This document shows positions 1 to 10,284 of a DNA stretch of 64,000 nucleotides, in pieces. The stretch is taken from assembly GCA_951217055.1 (NCBI GenBank), contig OX578280.1, forward strand, positions 4,898,001 through 4,962,000, given 5' to 3'. The notes beneath the pieces are model-generated. The model was not told the origin of the DNA and ran no database searches. It saw only the letters and a list, made by a program, of their open reading frames with translations. The position numbers were made by a program, and so were the translations under genes. The DNA is from Gerris lacustris (taxonomy: Eukaryota > Arthropoda > Insecta > Hemiptera > Gerridae). Each line of letters opens with the position of its first letter. Positions within the stretch are counted from its first letter, which is position 1.

Positions 1-780
1 TTAATACGTATTAATATGAAGCACATAACATGTAGTACCATTTAATGTATGTTAAAACATTAAATATTGTTCATATGATTAAAATAATTACGAAATTCAT
101 GCGAAAAACAAATTTTTTTTTCCAATTTTCACTATTTTGCTATGTATGTATATCTCTAAATATTTTATCTCTTTACTTATTGACTTACTTTTGAGTTATA
201 TTAGTTAATATAAGTATATCATTTATGTAAATAATAAAAAAACACGAAAAATATTGCATTGCAAACGTGATATTTTGAAATTTTCTAGAAAAAATCGCCA
301 TTTTATGGATTTTTTTATATACCAATTTTCAAATAAAAAGCGGCACCATTTAAAATTTTCCGATTGACCTGAAACTTTTCAAAAATCATTTTTTCATGTA
401 TTCGCACAAAGTTAGGGGTTGGGAGCTAAAATTAAAAAATGTTCATTATTAAGGCCCACCCTAATGGGAATATGGAAACGTAGATTCAACTCGTATTGAA
501 TACGATTTAGATCCAAATAGATACACTAAATTCTGGGATCGTATCTAGATAGAGTTTCATGGAAACACCTAAACTCAATCCTGACATGCGCAGAATGTGT
601 GAGCGCCCCTAGCGTGTTTCTGTAGGAACTTTAGTCAAATCAGTCAAAAAACATAACCTTTATTTGTCATTGTCAGTTTTTGCTTTATAAAACACTTGAA
701 AAACAATCACAACAAAACCTGGTTGTAAAAGATGAAGGTTACAAAATGATTTGTACCTTTATCAAAGTAACCTAGTAAAA
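1..780. other. AT-rich sequence without a recognised gene
   Basis: No coding frame, RNA gene or clear repeat end was recognised here. Around 450-640 the composition becomes more balanced and the segment begins with AAGGCCCACC, which resembles the AAGGC ends of MITEs elsewhere in the window, but I found no matching second end. It may be intron or flank of the P5CS gene. Confidence 0.4.
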
Positions 781-794
781 GTTGTTATTTTTAG

Positions 795-1490
795 GGTCCG
801 TAGGCAAAACCAAGGACCCTTATATTTTCCTGCGTGTGTCTGTCCGTCCGTCCTCTCGCATGCTCTCACGGCTACAACACCTTTCGTCCGATCACTTTGA
901 AATTTGTCATGTATGTGTCTTGTACCTGCCCACATATTTTAAAAATATAGCGACTTAAAAAAAATATTTTTCAAAAAAATTAGGGTAAAAAAACATAAGG
1001 GTTAAAAATTTCACTTTTTTTTTTCGACACCGTGAGGGGTATTATATGAAAGGGTACATCGAACTGATTACAAAAATATATAATTCTTTGGTTATAACTT
1101 TGAAAGGGCGTTGTAAGTTTGAAGTGGGTGTGAAACGTGTCCCCCCCCCCCTCTATCTTGCTTATGTGAAGTGCAACATTCTTCGAACAATCTTCGACCA
1201 AAAGTAAAGATACCACTTTTTGGAAATTTCGAAAAAAATATTATTTTATTTTTTATTGACAAAATACGCTTTTTTATAATTATGGTATTTTCGATGTATT
1301 TATATGGTTGTAGTCCGGTTCAGTGGCAAAAAAATACTTTATCGAATGTTTGTTTATGTGTTTTGAGAATATCAGACCCATAGGATAGTTCAAAGTAAGC
1401 TTCTTAGCATTTTATAAAACACCATCAATAGGGTACTACTTAAACTATACAGTGTGGCCTACGGACCCTCGCTGTGTGCTGACTAGCCCA
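795..1490 (+). repeat. Dispersed repeat, GGGTCCGTAGGC family, copy 1
   Basis: This copy opens with TTAGGGTCCGTAGGCAAAAC and closes with GGCCTACGGACCCTCGCTG, so its two ends are short inverted copies of GGGTCCGTAGGC. It contains a run of TGTCCGTCCGTCC and a poly-C run at about 1141-1151. A second copy lies in reverse orientation at 32270-33985, where a different element has inserted into it. No protein is encoded. It is most likely a non-autonomous DNA element. Confidence 0.7.
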
Positions 1491-1806
1491 CACTTGACCT
1501 GTTTATTTGTTTATCGGCTGATTGGTGTATTGATAACGTGTTGAATACTGATTATACTATTCATGAAACCAACTAACTTGTTAAATCCCAAATCAGGATT
1601 CAATCCGTACTAAAACATAGTACTAATACGTAGTAGCAACGTAGTAATGTTTTTTCAATAACAATAAAATGCAGGGTTGTCATATAGCCATGCATTTGTG
1701 AGCAACAGTGTCGGCTACACAACCTACAAAATATCAGTCTGTTCAGTGATCTTTGGTTTTCTATTTCCAATCATTTTAAAATAATTATAAATTTACTTTT
1801 TAAGTT

Positions 1807-2045
1807 TTTGGTAGTATTCATAATACGGAAAGTTTAAATTTTAATTTAAATCAAATTATAATTATTATTTACAACGGGAGAAAGAAAGAGAAGTATAGAC
1901 TCCAGTGCCGGGACTCGAACCATGAGTACCGGCGCTGAATAATACAGAGGCCCATGGTTCGAGTCCTGGCGCTGGAGTCTATTTTTCTCTGTCTATCTCC
2001 CGTTGTAAATAATAATTATAATTTGATTTAAAATATAAATTTACT
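1807..2045. repeat. Fold-back element with tRNA B-box-like centre
   Basis: The left arm starts at TTTGGTAGTATTCATAATAC and the right arm ends with the reverse complement of its AT-rich part (TAATTATAATTTGATTTAAA). Between the arms is GGTTCGAGTCCTGG, a good RNA polymerase III B-box, and its inverted partner GGACTCGAACC. It belongs to the same family as the elements at 33990-34585 and 51060-51780, but here the A-box half has been lost and both arms carry the B-box half. Confidence 0.65.
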
Positions 2046-2437
2046 TTATTATACCACCTATATTGACCCACAATAGAAAATGAAAAAAATAATAAATTTT
2101 CCCTTCCTTCTGATAACTCCTATTCCTAATTAACTAAGTAGCTCGCCACTAAAACATTATTAAAATAATACGATTATCATTAAAAATATTATTATAAAAA
2201 TCATTAAAAACTTAACCAAGTCCAGCAAAGAGAAATAATACCACATTAGTAAGTAATTAGAAAAAAATTAGCTGAAATATAATAATTGAAATACATATGA
2301 TTTTGTGGTGTCATAGTCATCATCTTTTTCCGTTATCTATTATCATAGTTATTTTTATTTCAACATTTGTTTAGACAAAGGAACGTTATCTCCGTTACGT
2401 TATATAGCGATAATGATCTGTGTATATACAATTAAAT

Positions 2438-2453
2438 ATATACATATATATAC

Positions 2454-2548
<95 letters not shown>
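2438..2548. repeat. (TA)n microsatellite
   Basis: An almost pure TA dinucleotide run. The open frame across it encodes only alternating Ile-Tyr and is not a gene. Confidence 0.98.
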
Positions 2549-2552
<4 letters not shown>

Positions 2553-3255
2553 CTGATAATGGTTTTGTTTTTTTAAATTATCTAATCATTCCTTTATATC
2601 AGTAGATAATAAGAACATTGATAATAATAATTATCCATGACGCAAAAGTCCATGAATGGCTTATCCCTGTCATATAATTAGGTATGAGAAATAATATTCT
2701 AGAACATAAATAATTAAGAGGGCTACCATTTTTGTGATAAATTAATAAATTCCTTGAATGCTCAACCTCAATTATTTTGAAATTTATATTAAAACTCAGT
2801 TATTTTTGTCGTAGTCACATTAGCTCTCTAGTTTGTGTGCCATCTTTTAGCGAATTTTCGAAGAAAATTAAGCCATTGCAATGGATTCAAAATTTTTGAA
2901 AATTTTCTCCAAGGCAATCCGTTTTAGACCATTCTTAATCAATTCCTGAAATTTAACACCTTCTTTATGTAAGTATGTATGCATATATGTATGTGTCACT
3001 CCAGACGATATCTCACGCTAGGATGCACTTAAAAAACCCAATCAAATATTAAAAAGTCAATAATACCAAAAGAAAGGTTGAGTTCGTTGGCCAGAATTTT
3101 TGGACTCTATTTAGGGGACAAATTTTCACAATTTATGGTAAAAAAAAATAGCATAAAAACGTGGGTTTTTTTTTTTTTTTTTTCATTTTACCCTCCTCTT
3201 ATATTTATGAAAATTAAATATGACAAAAGTGTATATAACAACCATTACTGTACTT
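2549..3255. other. AT-rich stretch, nothing recognised
   Basis: No gene was found. A short TATGTATGCATATATGTATG tract lies near 2970-2995 and a poly-T run at about 3165-3183. The segment around 3000-3130 has the more balanced composition of an old transposon fragment but matches no other part of the window. Confidence 0.4.
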
Positions 3256-3259
3256 TGAA

Positions 3260-3605
3260 AATTCGCTCATTAAGTTATGGTGCGTGACTGGACTTTTTTA
3301 TATGCTATATTTTTTTTACTTTTCCATACTTTGAAGGAAAAGTATTTTTTTCACTCAAAAAATCCGAAACTGAGATTTCAAAGAAATTTTCCATTGAGCG
3401 TGTTTTTAAGACGATTTAAGTGGCTTTTAGCTGGATATCTGTCCGCCTTACTGCGTGTATGTTTGTCTGTCTGTGTCACGCATAACTCCTTCATGATGTT
3501 ATGGTGCCCGGAAAACCATAAATTTGTGACTTTAATAACCCATTTTATAGTCATTAAAAATGTAAAAAATCAAATTATTTTTCGATTACTTTTTTTTGGC
3601 TGACT
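3260..3605 (+). repeat. Probable transposon-derived segment (CTGTCTGTGTC motif)
   Basis: This segment contains TACTTTGAAGGAAAAGTA, a near-palindrome, and a TGTTTGTCTGTCTGTGTCAC motif typical of short non-autonomous insect elements. The 108-codon open frame across it has a low-complexity composition and no recognisable domain, so I do not call a gene. Confidence 0.35.
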
Positions 3606-3619
3606 AACTTAACTGATTT

Positions 3620-3755
3620 TTTTTTTTTTGGCTGGATAGTACTATTTTACTGATTTGTAATTACCATATTAAAAACAGGCAGGAAAATAATTGAAACAAA
3701 ATATCTGGGAAATATTTCCCTGCCTAGGCAGGAAAAGGCAGTGTTTACCTGAGCG
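3620..3755 (+). repeat. Short dispersed repeat, paired with 24500-24655
   Basis: It shares GGCTGGATAGTACTATTT, ATTAAAAACAGGCAGGAAA, GGGAAATATTTCCCTGCC and CAGTGTTTACC with 24500-24655 in the same order and orientation. The CCTGCCTAGGCAGG palindrome sits near the right end. Confidence 0.7.
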
Positions 3756-3894
3756 TGTACATCTGTTATGAAACAAACAATTTATAAAAGCAATTAAATA
3801 ATAAATAAAACGCACTTCTTTAGATTGTTACTCCCCTTATAATAAAAACAGAATGGAGTAACTATATAAAGAAGGTGTACTGAATGTTTAAACT

Positions 3895-4010
3895 GTTACT
3901 CCTTTTATAATAACAGAAGTGTGTGGGTGTGTGTGTGAATTTCCTTTGTCCCAAAGTACATTGGACTAAACATACCTTTGTCTTAATAGTTATTTAGTCA
4001 AAGTCATTGT
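3895..4010 (-). repeat. Fragment related to the poly-C TIR element
   Basis: Phrases such as CCTTTGTCCCAAAGTACATT and CCTTTGTCTTAATAGTTATT are the reverse complement of phrases inside the element at 5316-5672 (AATGTATCTTGAGACAAAGG and related). It is a truncated inverted copy without ends. Confidence 0.5.
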
Positions 4011-4400
4011 TATTCTGTTTACATTTAACAAAACTAATTTGCTGTTTGTTTATATCGAGTTTTTAGTAAAAATCAATGATTGATTTAAGTGATTATGACG
4101 AAAAAGAGGAGAATAATACGCCTCCCTAAATAATTAATTTGGCACTCAATACAACTAATGAATTAATCTCATCTTTATCAAAAAAGAAATACTTACTTAC
4201 AGGAAGTTTATTTTTTATTTTTTCTGTATTTATTATTAAAATCCAATAATCGTAGATAAAGTACGGTACGCAACTCGTGCGAAAACTGTATTTTACTTTG
4301 CTCGAGTAGTTTTACTACCCTCGCTGTCACTCAAGTGCAAACTCCACACTAGCATGCAAAATGCTACTTTCCCCACTATACGCGTAATGTACTATTACCT
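4010..4400 (+). repeat. Family A element, copy 1 (5'-truncated)
   Basis: It begins inside the family A leader (TTTAACAAAACTAATTTGCT), continues through a decayed version of the family's short ORF (ATG at 4076, stopped after 17 codons) and then the tail module. The tail starts at AATCGTAGATAAAGTACGG, runs through TACTACCCTCGCTGTCACTC and ends at CGCGTAATGTACTATTA. The left part with the 54-nt palindrome is missing. It ends about 300 bp before P5CS exon 4703-4888. Confidence 0.75.
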
Positions 4401-4424
4401 AAGCTTCCATTTTCTTTTTTTATC

Positions 4425-4640
4425 TAAATAGCGTGAGTAGATAAAATATTATAAATGCAGTAATGAAGCAAAGGAAACATTTCTGCCTCGTGTATTCATT
4501 CATTCATTCATTAGTCAATTAGGTAAATTACCTAATTTTAATTTTCATAGCCTGTCCTCACTTCCGGCTCGGAGGCTAATTTAATCACTCGTCAGTAAAA
4601 ATTTTATTTTGCTGCCTAGTTGCATGAAGAACTATTAACG
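4425..4640 (+). repeat. Family B tail module, copy 1
   Basis: The order is GAGTAGATAAAATATTATAA, a CAGCAAAGGAAACATTTCTG block, a CpG-rich block (CTTCCGGCTCGGAGGC), then TTTTGCTGCCTAGTTGCAT. The outer parts are imperfect inverted copies of each other. ATTC is repeated four times near 4494-4510. Other copies are at 25325-25535 and 46105-46420. Confidence 0.7.
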
Positions 4641-4702
4641 CACATATTTTTGATTAGCTTTCATTATCCATGTAAGTGATAATATCTGGTGTATTGTTTC
4701 AG

Positions 4703-4888
4703 GCGAGCAGTACTGGGGACTTAAGAAGAGCTTTAATTCAAGGATCTGAGAGGAAGCAGGGTACTTTCACTGATAGGAGTCAGTTCAAGTACGCTAGGAG
4801 ACTTGTTATCAAACTAGGCAGTGCTGTTATCACCAGGGATGATGAGCATGGTTTGGCTCTGGGAAGACTTGCTTCTATCGTCGAGCAG
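4703..4888 (+). CDS. P5CS: P5CS (delta-1-pyrroline-5-carboxylate synthase) internal exon, glutamate 5-kinase domain start
   Basis: The exon is 186 bp, 62 codons in phase 0 at both ends. It is preceded by a pyrimidine-containing acceptor (TTGTTTCAG) and followed by the donor CAGGTAAAAA. The translation contains [14 protein letters not shown] and [13 protein letters not shown], which match the first beta strand, nucleotide-binding loop and following helix of the glutamate 5-kinase domain in animal P5CS. The first about 25 residues probably follow the mitochondrial targeting region. P5CS is a bifunctional mitochondrial enzyme that phosphorylates glutamate and then reduces glutamyl phosphate with NADPH, supplying proline, ornithine and arginine synthesis. 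No stop or frameshift is present. The upstream exon with the start codon was not found in 1-4702. The identification rests on recognised family motifs and on direct continuity with 45691-45834. Confidence 0.93.
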
Positions 4889-4969
4889 GTAAAAAACTTA
4901 CACTCATAATTTTAGTACATTCACTAAAAGTTTCAAAACTTTTTATCTCTTTATCCATTACAGTGATCT

Positions 4970-5290
4970 TTTTCGCGTTTTGCTTCCGACCCTACCAAAG
5001 GTAAGCGAGACCTAAAAAGTTTTAGGTCTCAGACCTCAAAAATTCCAAGACAAAAATCCGTTTCAGACATCAGGGAACATTTATAGTTCCTTGTCTGTCT
5101 GACAGTGTGTTGCTCAATTTTTGTGAACCGTTTCTTTAAATTACTCTTCCGATTTTAATGAAATTTGTACGGTAAGCCAAAATTAGCTCATTGATGGTCC
5201 CATACAAGTTTCAACATTCTGCGTTCATTTGTTTCTCTTCCACATGCGCATACAAACATATTAATTTATACCTATAGCTTTGTGGCCAAC
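4970..5290 (+). repeat. GCTTCCGAG repeat family, copy 1
   Basis: The copy opens with GCTTCCGACCCTACCAAAGG and includes AAATCCGTTTCAGACATCAG, TTGTCTGTCTGACAGTGTG, TTAATGAAATTTGTACGG and TTGTTTCTCTTCCACATGCG in the order shared by the copies at 5815-6115, 25795-26115, 28172-28495, 28812-29155 and 31150-31350. Better preserved copies show CTCGGAAGCAA at the far end, so the ends are short inverted copies of TTGCTTCCGAG. It encodes nothing recognisable and is a non-autonomous element. Confidence 0.75.
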
Positions 5291-5315
5291 CTGATTATTA
5301 TTATTTTAATTGGGT

Positions 5316-5672
5316 ACTTTTTTACTTTAGCACCCCCCCCCCCCCCCCCCTATATCCCTTTGTGTTAAATTAAAAGTTATTTAGACAAAGGAACATGTAT
5401 AGAGTAGCATACATTCTTTAGTCTAAATTACTATTAAGACAAAGGGTTATTTATTCCAATGTATCTTGAGACAAAGGAATATCACACTTGAGTATATAAT
5501 TGTGATCATATCCCTTAGTCTAATGAACTATTAAGATAAAGGAATATAAAATATAAAACTGCCCCTGTTGTCTCAGTGTCTTGGAGAGACATACACACAA
5601 ACCTTTGAGACTTTTGTTGGGCAGACTATTGTTTAGAACCAAGGGGGGTGCTAAAGTAAAAAAGTGCAATAA
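5316..5672. mobile_element. Short TIR element with poly-C/poly-G inner ends
   Basis: The left end ATTGGGTACTTTTTTACTTT, followed by AGCACCCCCC and an 18-bp C run (about 5333-5350), mirrors the right end AAGGGGGGTGCTAAAGTAAA, followed by AAAGTGCAATAAT. The interior carries three AGACAAAGG phrases. It is about 357 bp long and has no coding capacity: a MITE. Confidence 0.6.
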
Positions 5673-5814
5673 TGGTAATTTTTCTAATTTTATTTTCATT
5701 GTCAATTTCATTTTTAGTCTGATTATAATCGTTGTATTTAATTAAGTGAAATATAGAAGAGTGGTCGTGGAAAAATAACTTAAAACATTCTAACGGGTTA
5801 AGAACGGCACAGGC

Positions 5815-6115
5815 ATAGCATGTGATTTGTATAAAACTTTAATAGTTTATCGAAAGTAACCCGCAGATAGCCCCAGTTTAATTTGAACCGTCTGCGCTCG
5901 AAAAAAACCGTTTGCTGGTTCGATAAAATTGAGCGACAGACCGTTACACAGACCGGCGGACAGACACGGAACAAAATATTTTCCCTGGTGTCTGAAACGG
6001 ATTTATGTCAAGGAATTTTTGAAAGCGGAGACTTAAAATATTTTTGTTCTTCAGAACGATCACATATAGCTTTCATTACCTTCGGTAAGCTCGGAAGCAA
6101 TAAAAATTATAATAA
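5815..6115 (-). repeat. GCTTCCGAG repeat family, copy 2 (inverted)
   Basis: Reading the minus strand, it starts at TTGCTTCCGAGCTTACCGAA (6105-6086) and contains AAATCCGTTTCAGACACCAG and a TGTCTGTCCGCCGGTCTGTG block. It faces copy 1, with the poly-C TIR element between them. Confidence 0.75.
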
Positions 6116-6128
6116 ATAAATAATAATC

Positions 6129-6151
6129 GGGGGGGGGGGGGGGGGGGGGGG
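6129..6151. repeat. Poly-G run of 23
   Basis: A pure homopolymer immediately right of the GCTTCCGAG copy. The exact length in an assembly is unreliable. Confidence 0.9.
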
Positions 6152-6630
6152 TTACATTTTATCTATATATTCTTCCTCCTTGAGACTTAAGCAGAATTCA
6201 ACTTCTCTTACCCACTGATGGTAATGGATAAAAGAAGACCAGAAAATAAGAATTAGATAATTAATGGTAATTGAAATATAAACTATAAAATATTATACAG
6301 AATGCATAAATTCCCTCCTGGCCGAAAACTTCTGCACACAACGACAATTGTAAACGCCAAAGAAAACAGGAAAGGATAAATAAAGGTAACAAAAAGATAA
6401 AGGTTTAAAGAATAAAAACATAAATTAGAAAAGGAAGCTATGTAATAAGAAGAATCCGTGCAAGTTTCAAATAATAAATTGATAAAATCATTAATATTCA
6501 AGTAATAATTGATAAATAATTACAGAAGACTAAGTCATTTATAGTCAGTTAAAATAATTATTGCTTATAATTTCTTAATTATTACCTTTTAAATTTATTA
6601 CCAATTTAATTATTACCTAATTAAATATTT
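6152..6630. other. AT-rich stretch, nothing recognised
   Basis: No gene or repeat relation was recognised. The segment becomes strongly AT-rich near 6530-6630, just before the LINE remnant. Confidence 0.4.
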
Positions 6631-6634
6631 ATCT

Positions 6635-7110
6635 AATTACTTGAATGAAGCTCAATTGAAAAATATTTACTACAGTAGCATTCAATCTAGGTTGTATGGT
6701 TTAGTTTTATGGGGAAATTCTCCTCAAGCTAAAAAGACTCTGTTAATACAAAAAAAAAAATAATTAGTGCTATTTGTAAAGTTGGGCATAAAAAGTCTTG
6801 CAAACCATTATTTAAAAAATTAGAGATTATGACTGTGCCAGCTCTTTATGTATTGGAAAATTTGAAAATTGTTAAGAAGAATTTAGAGATGTATCATAAA
6901 GTTGGAGACAGTTATGACTATGGTACTAGAAATAAAAATGATTTGAAGATTAATAAGCATACAACTAATTTTTATAAAAAAAGCAGTCGTTATAATGGAA
7001 TACATTTTTACAACAAGTTACCTGTTAATATTAAATATGTGAGCAATTTTGATGTTTTTGTTAGAGAGTGTAAAAATGTATTATTGTCTAGTCCCTTTAT
7101 ATACAATTAG
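6635..7110 (+). pseudogene. LINE reverse transcriptase C-terminal remnant (frameshifted)
   Basis: Two adjoining frames read as the C-terminal end of a non-LTR retrotransposon ORF2. The first holds YYSSIQSRLYGLVLWGN and stays open to the A-run at 6750-6760. The second, from about 6763, holds SCKPLFKKLEIMTVPALYVL, then YGTRNKNDLKIN and FYNKLP, and stops at 7110. This order (Y-x-S-x-I-x-S-R-x-x-Y-G-x-x-x-W-G-N, then P-L-F-K-x-L, x-x-x-x-P-L-Y, R-N-K-N-D-L, N-x-L-P) is typical of the region after the RT domain in jockey/CR1-like LINEs. The frame changes inside the poly-A run, so the copy is dead. The element is 5'-truncated; the polymerase motifs are absent. AT-rich sequence to about 7445 may be its 3' UTR. 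Confidence 0.8.
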
Positions 7111-7870
7111 TGATTTTATAAAATAATTATTTATTTATAAACATGTTTTAATTTTAATTTGTTTTGTCCTGTCGGTTACCAAATTATAAAACTGTGATAT
7201 GTCTGTTAAATTATTTAATTGTCAATTATTATCGTTTCGTATTGTCTCATTACCGTGTAGTTAAGTAAATTAAAGAATAAATATTTTGAAATTACTTACC
7301 TGTAAGCAGTAATCTATGGATGTATTGTTTTAAAACTGTGAACATTTATGTTTCATCAATATACAATAATTGACGATTTACTATTGTACATAAGGAAAAA
7401 TTGTACTTAATACAAATAAATTATCTTTTTCTTTATCTTTATCTTAAGATAAACTTTCTTGGTGTAAATAAATAGATGATAAATGATCCTAATAGATCAA
7501 ATATAAGGTGAAGTTTTGCAAAGTAAGGTGGAAAACCCAAAGATATCAATTAAAAGATAAATAAGCTAGGTACAGCTTGCTTCAAGCATGTTAGAAGAAA
7601 AGAAACTAGCTCTAAAATACCAGATATGGATTTTGGTACAAGATTAATTAGTTAGATATACTAAACTCAATTTTAGAACATAACTATATAAAATCAATAT
7701 TGGAACAACTATATATCAAAAGACGCTTTATCTATATCTATCTATGTCGATGTATGTAGTCTGTTTTTAACTCAGTGCCAAGTCAACCATATTTATTCAA
7801 ATAAAATAATAGTTTGTTTTGATTTGTAGGTCTTCAAATAAATACAATAATTAGACAGAAATAATTGCAA
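7111..7870. other. Probable LINE 3' flank and AT-rich DNA
   Basis: It contains no gene. CTTTATCTTTATCTTTATC-like repeats at about 7420-7446 could be the tail of the LINE. The rest holds TATC-rich simple sequence near 7725-7755. Confidence 0.4.
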
Positions 7871-7875
7871 GATAA

Positions 7876-8301
7876 AGGCGCGTCTACACGATCCAAGTTG
7901 ACTTGGACCAAATTAGTTTTGACTTTATTTTGACGCTACTTGGATCGTGTGAACAGGTTATCAAAGTCAACTTGGACCTCCAAGTTGAGTTAGACGTTAT
8001 TTGATCTAAGTAGACTTGGATAGCGTCAACCATATGATTATGACAAGAAAGCTGTCAAAAATGAGAAAAGACGTGAAAAGCTGTGACGGATTTGTTTATA
8101 AGAAGGTTATTGACAGCTTTTATTTCTTTTAAATTTTTGTTTTTTTTCCTTTGCTTCTAAATGGTTTTTTTGACAAGTTCCCCTACTTGGACCAAGTATA
8201 CTTGGATCGTGTAAACCTGCATCAAAATTTCATTTTTACTTTGACCAAGTAGATTTGATCAAAATATCTTGGTCCAAGTCTACTTGGATCGTGTAAACCC
8301 T
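7876..8301. mobile_element. 426 bp MITE, TACACGATCCAAG ends
   Basis: The left end is AGGCGCGTCTACACGATCC and the right end, inverted, is AGGGTTTACACGATCCAAG. Further copies of ACTTGGAyC and TTGGACCAAG are spread through both subterminal regions. The flanks are TAA and AAA, which suggests a 3-bp target duplication as in the PIF/Harbinger group. There is no ORF. The AGG...TACAC end is shared in pattern with the MITEs at 27202-28000 and 46421-46868. Confidence 0.75.
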
Positions 8302-8905
8302 AAAAAAAAACTTTCTATACACTACGTTTTTAAATTTTCTGTCATAAATCATATATTTGAAACCCGTCAAAATGAAGATTGTCTAAGATTGTAAATATGG
8401 ATATGTCAAAAAAATAAAATAACTTGCGGATTTTTTCTGAACTAACTTTCCATACATCAAAATTTGCTGAAAGCCAATTAAATTCAGCTGAAAGATGGCT
8501 AAAAGTATTAAAATAATGCATTGTCATCGTGTTCTGAGCTATGCTAATAGTTTCAAATGCCTAGCTATTCGGGAAGTTAGTTAAAAATCGATTGCAAGAT
8601 TTGTACTGGACAAACAAACAAACAAGAAAGCAAGCTAATAAAAACGTAGTCAAATTAAAGGTATATTAAATGAAGAAAACAAAAGATATACTAAATAAAT
8701 GAAACAACTAATCTAAAATAAAGGCAATTTGATCAAAACTAAACAAATTGAACAGGGTTATTACAAAATGATGAGCATAAAAATGTACATACAAATGTAG
8801 TTTATACATATAAATAAACATAAACATGCTTCATATAAATGTAGTTTTATTTATCATACCAAAAAAAATAAAATGGTTAAATTTAAAGGAAAACTTAAAA
8901 AGTTT
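8302..8905. other. AT-rich stretch, nothing recognised
   Basis: No gene was found and no repeat relation was recognised. Confidence 0.4.
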
Positions 8906-8907
8906 CA

Positions 8908-9144
8908 TCACATGTACTCAGAATTATTAATGTTCGTAGATTTCTGTAAATTACGCGTAAAATTGTCCCTTACCTGCTTTACAACTTCATTGATCGGCTT
9001 TGAACGGCTTTTCAGTTGATTTCTATTTACAAATGCAGCCATTTCTCTTATAATAGAGTGATTGCTAGGAGGATCATTATTAAATCTGGGTTTAAAGTGA
9101 TATTGCACACAAATAACTGATTGGTTAATGTGATAATCCAACAC
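8908..9144 (-). pseudogene. Decayed transposase helix-turn-helix (DUF4817-like) fragment
   Basis: The 78-residue frame contains RFNNDPPSNHSI, then SRSKPINEVVKQVRDNFTRN and LQKST. This follows the order of the N-terminal helix-turn-helix of insect DUF4817/mariner-related proteins: R-F-x-x-D-P-P-S near the turn, then a linker and a V-x-x-V-R-x-x-F-x-R-x-x-x-K-S helix. The normal GRP linker and all catalytic parts are missing. It directly adjoins family A copy 2 (9130-9770). It is too short to be functional. The call is based on motif resemblance only. Confidence 0.45.
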
Positions 9145-9770
9145 AAACTAGTACATTACGCGTCTAGTGCGGAATGTAGAATTTTGCATGCGAGTGTTGT
9201 TCGCACCCGAGTGTCAGCGAGGGTAGTAAAACCACACGAGCAATGCAAAATGCAGTTTTCGCACGAGTTGCGTACCGTACTTTATCTACGATTGTAGATT
9301 TTAATAATAAATACAGAAAAAAAAAATTATATTTCAACGTATTCTAAAAAAAAACAAAAATAATAATAACCTTCCTGCTTATAATTTCGTATTTCTCTTT
9401 TGGTAAAGATGACATTAATTCATTAGTTGTATTTTGTGGTGAATTAATTATTTCGGGAGGCGTATTATTCTCATCATTTTCGTCATAATCACTTAAATCA
9501 CTCATTTTTTTTTCACTAAAAACTGGATAAACAGTTATTTTAATTAATCAAACAGCAAATTTGTTGTCTTATATTTAAACAATCTCGCTAATCGTGCGTT
9601 AAAGTGAAGAATTCCTCTTCTTTCCGATCTAGGGCGGAAAAAAAGAGGAATTCTTCACCTCATTATGAACGCGCATGCTCAATGAATACAAGTACGAAAA
9701 GAATCACTTTCTACGCATCTAAACACAGATATAATTTTTATATTTCGTATCAATCGTAGATAAAAAGCTT
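9130..9770 (-). repeat. Family A element, copy 2 (inverted, near complete)
   Basis: Reading the minus strand, it starts at TTTTTATCTACGATTGATAC (9767), passes a 53-nt near-palindrome (9605-9657), a leader and the short ORF (9344-9505), then TTACAATCGTAGATAAAG and the tail module ending in CGCGTAATGTACTAG. The element is therefore bounded inside by an inverted TATCTACGATTG pair followed by the shared tail. Confidence 0.8.
9344..9505 (-). CDS. Family A conserved short ORF (copy 2), tyrosine-recombinase-like N-terminus
   Basis: 53 codons, ATG at 9505. The protein begins MSDLSDYDENDENNTPPEI, contains TNELMSSLPKEKYEI, then runs into low-complexity sequence and a stop. Four other copies (4076, 10980 region, 40284, 55928) preserve the acidic start and the NNTPPEIINS segment, so the frame has been inherited as part of the element. 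The LPKEKYE stretch fits the beginning of the SAM-like core-binding domain of Crypton-type tyrosine recombinases (L-P-x-K-S-x-x-x-Y-x-x-x-Y-x-x-F). Nothing catalytic is present. A peptide of this length is probably not functional as a recombinase. Confidence 0.45.
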   Translation of the reverse strand: MSDLSDYDENDENNTPPEIINSPQNTTNELMSSLPKEKYEIISRKVIIIFVFF

Positions 9771-10250
9771 TCCTGACTTCAAATTCAGCCATTACACAAC
9801 ACTGAACAGCTAAGTTCGGCTTTAATTTAAATGCTGTTTGAATTAAAAGTAATACATCATTTTTTTTTTCAAATTTTTTAATTTACAATATTTTTAATGT
9901 GATTAAACACTGTCACGTAAATATTCATTCATATTTGCATTTAAAGTATTCAGAGATACGTTTTTTTATATTTTTTTTTTATTTTGGTAAAAATATCTCA
10001 TTTACATTTTTTCACCTTTTGGTTTTTAATTTATCTAATTGTGTTGAGCGCTTAATGTAATCTCTGTAATAGAATAATGTAGCTTTTTGCATTTTTCACT
10101 CGATTTTATTTAACTTAAATTGTTGGTTATGAGATACAGAATTTGTAATACACTTTTTTTTATCTTTAAAGCTAAAAACTTCTAAAGAGTATGTATTTGT
10201 GTGACACTAAATATGTGATTTCATTATCCAAGGATGTTTTATTATTATTT
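9771..10250. other. AT-rich stretch, nothing recognised
   Basis: No gene. Poly-T runs near 9860, 9961 and 10152. Confidence 0.4.
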
Positions 10251-10284
10251 TACAAATACACCATAATCTAAAAATAAATTTATC

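Noticed and set aside
2420..2605. Open frame across the (TA)n tract
   Set aside because: It encodes only Ile-Tyr repeats; a microsatellite frame, as is 37798-37998.
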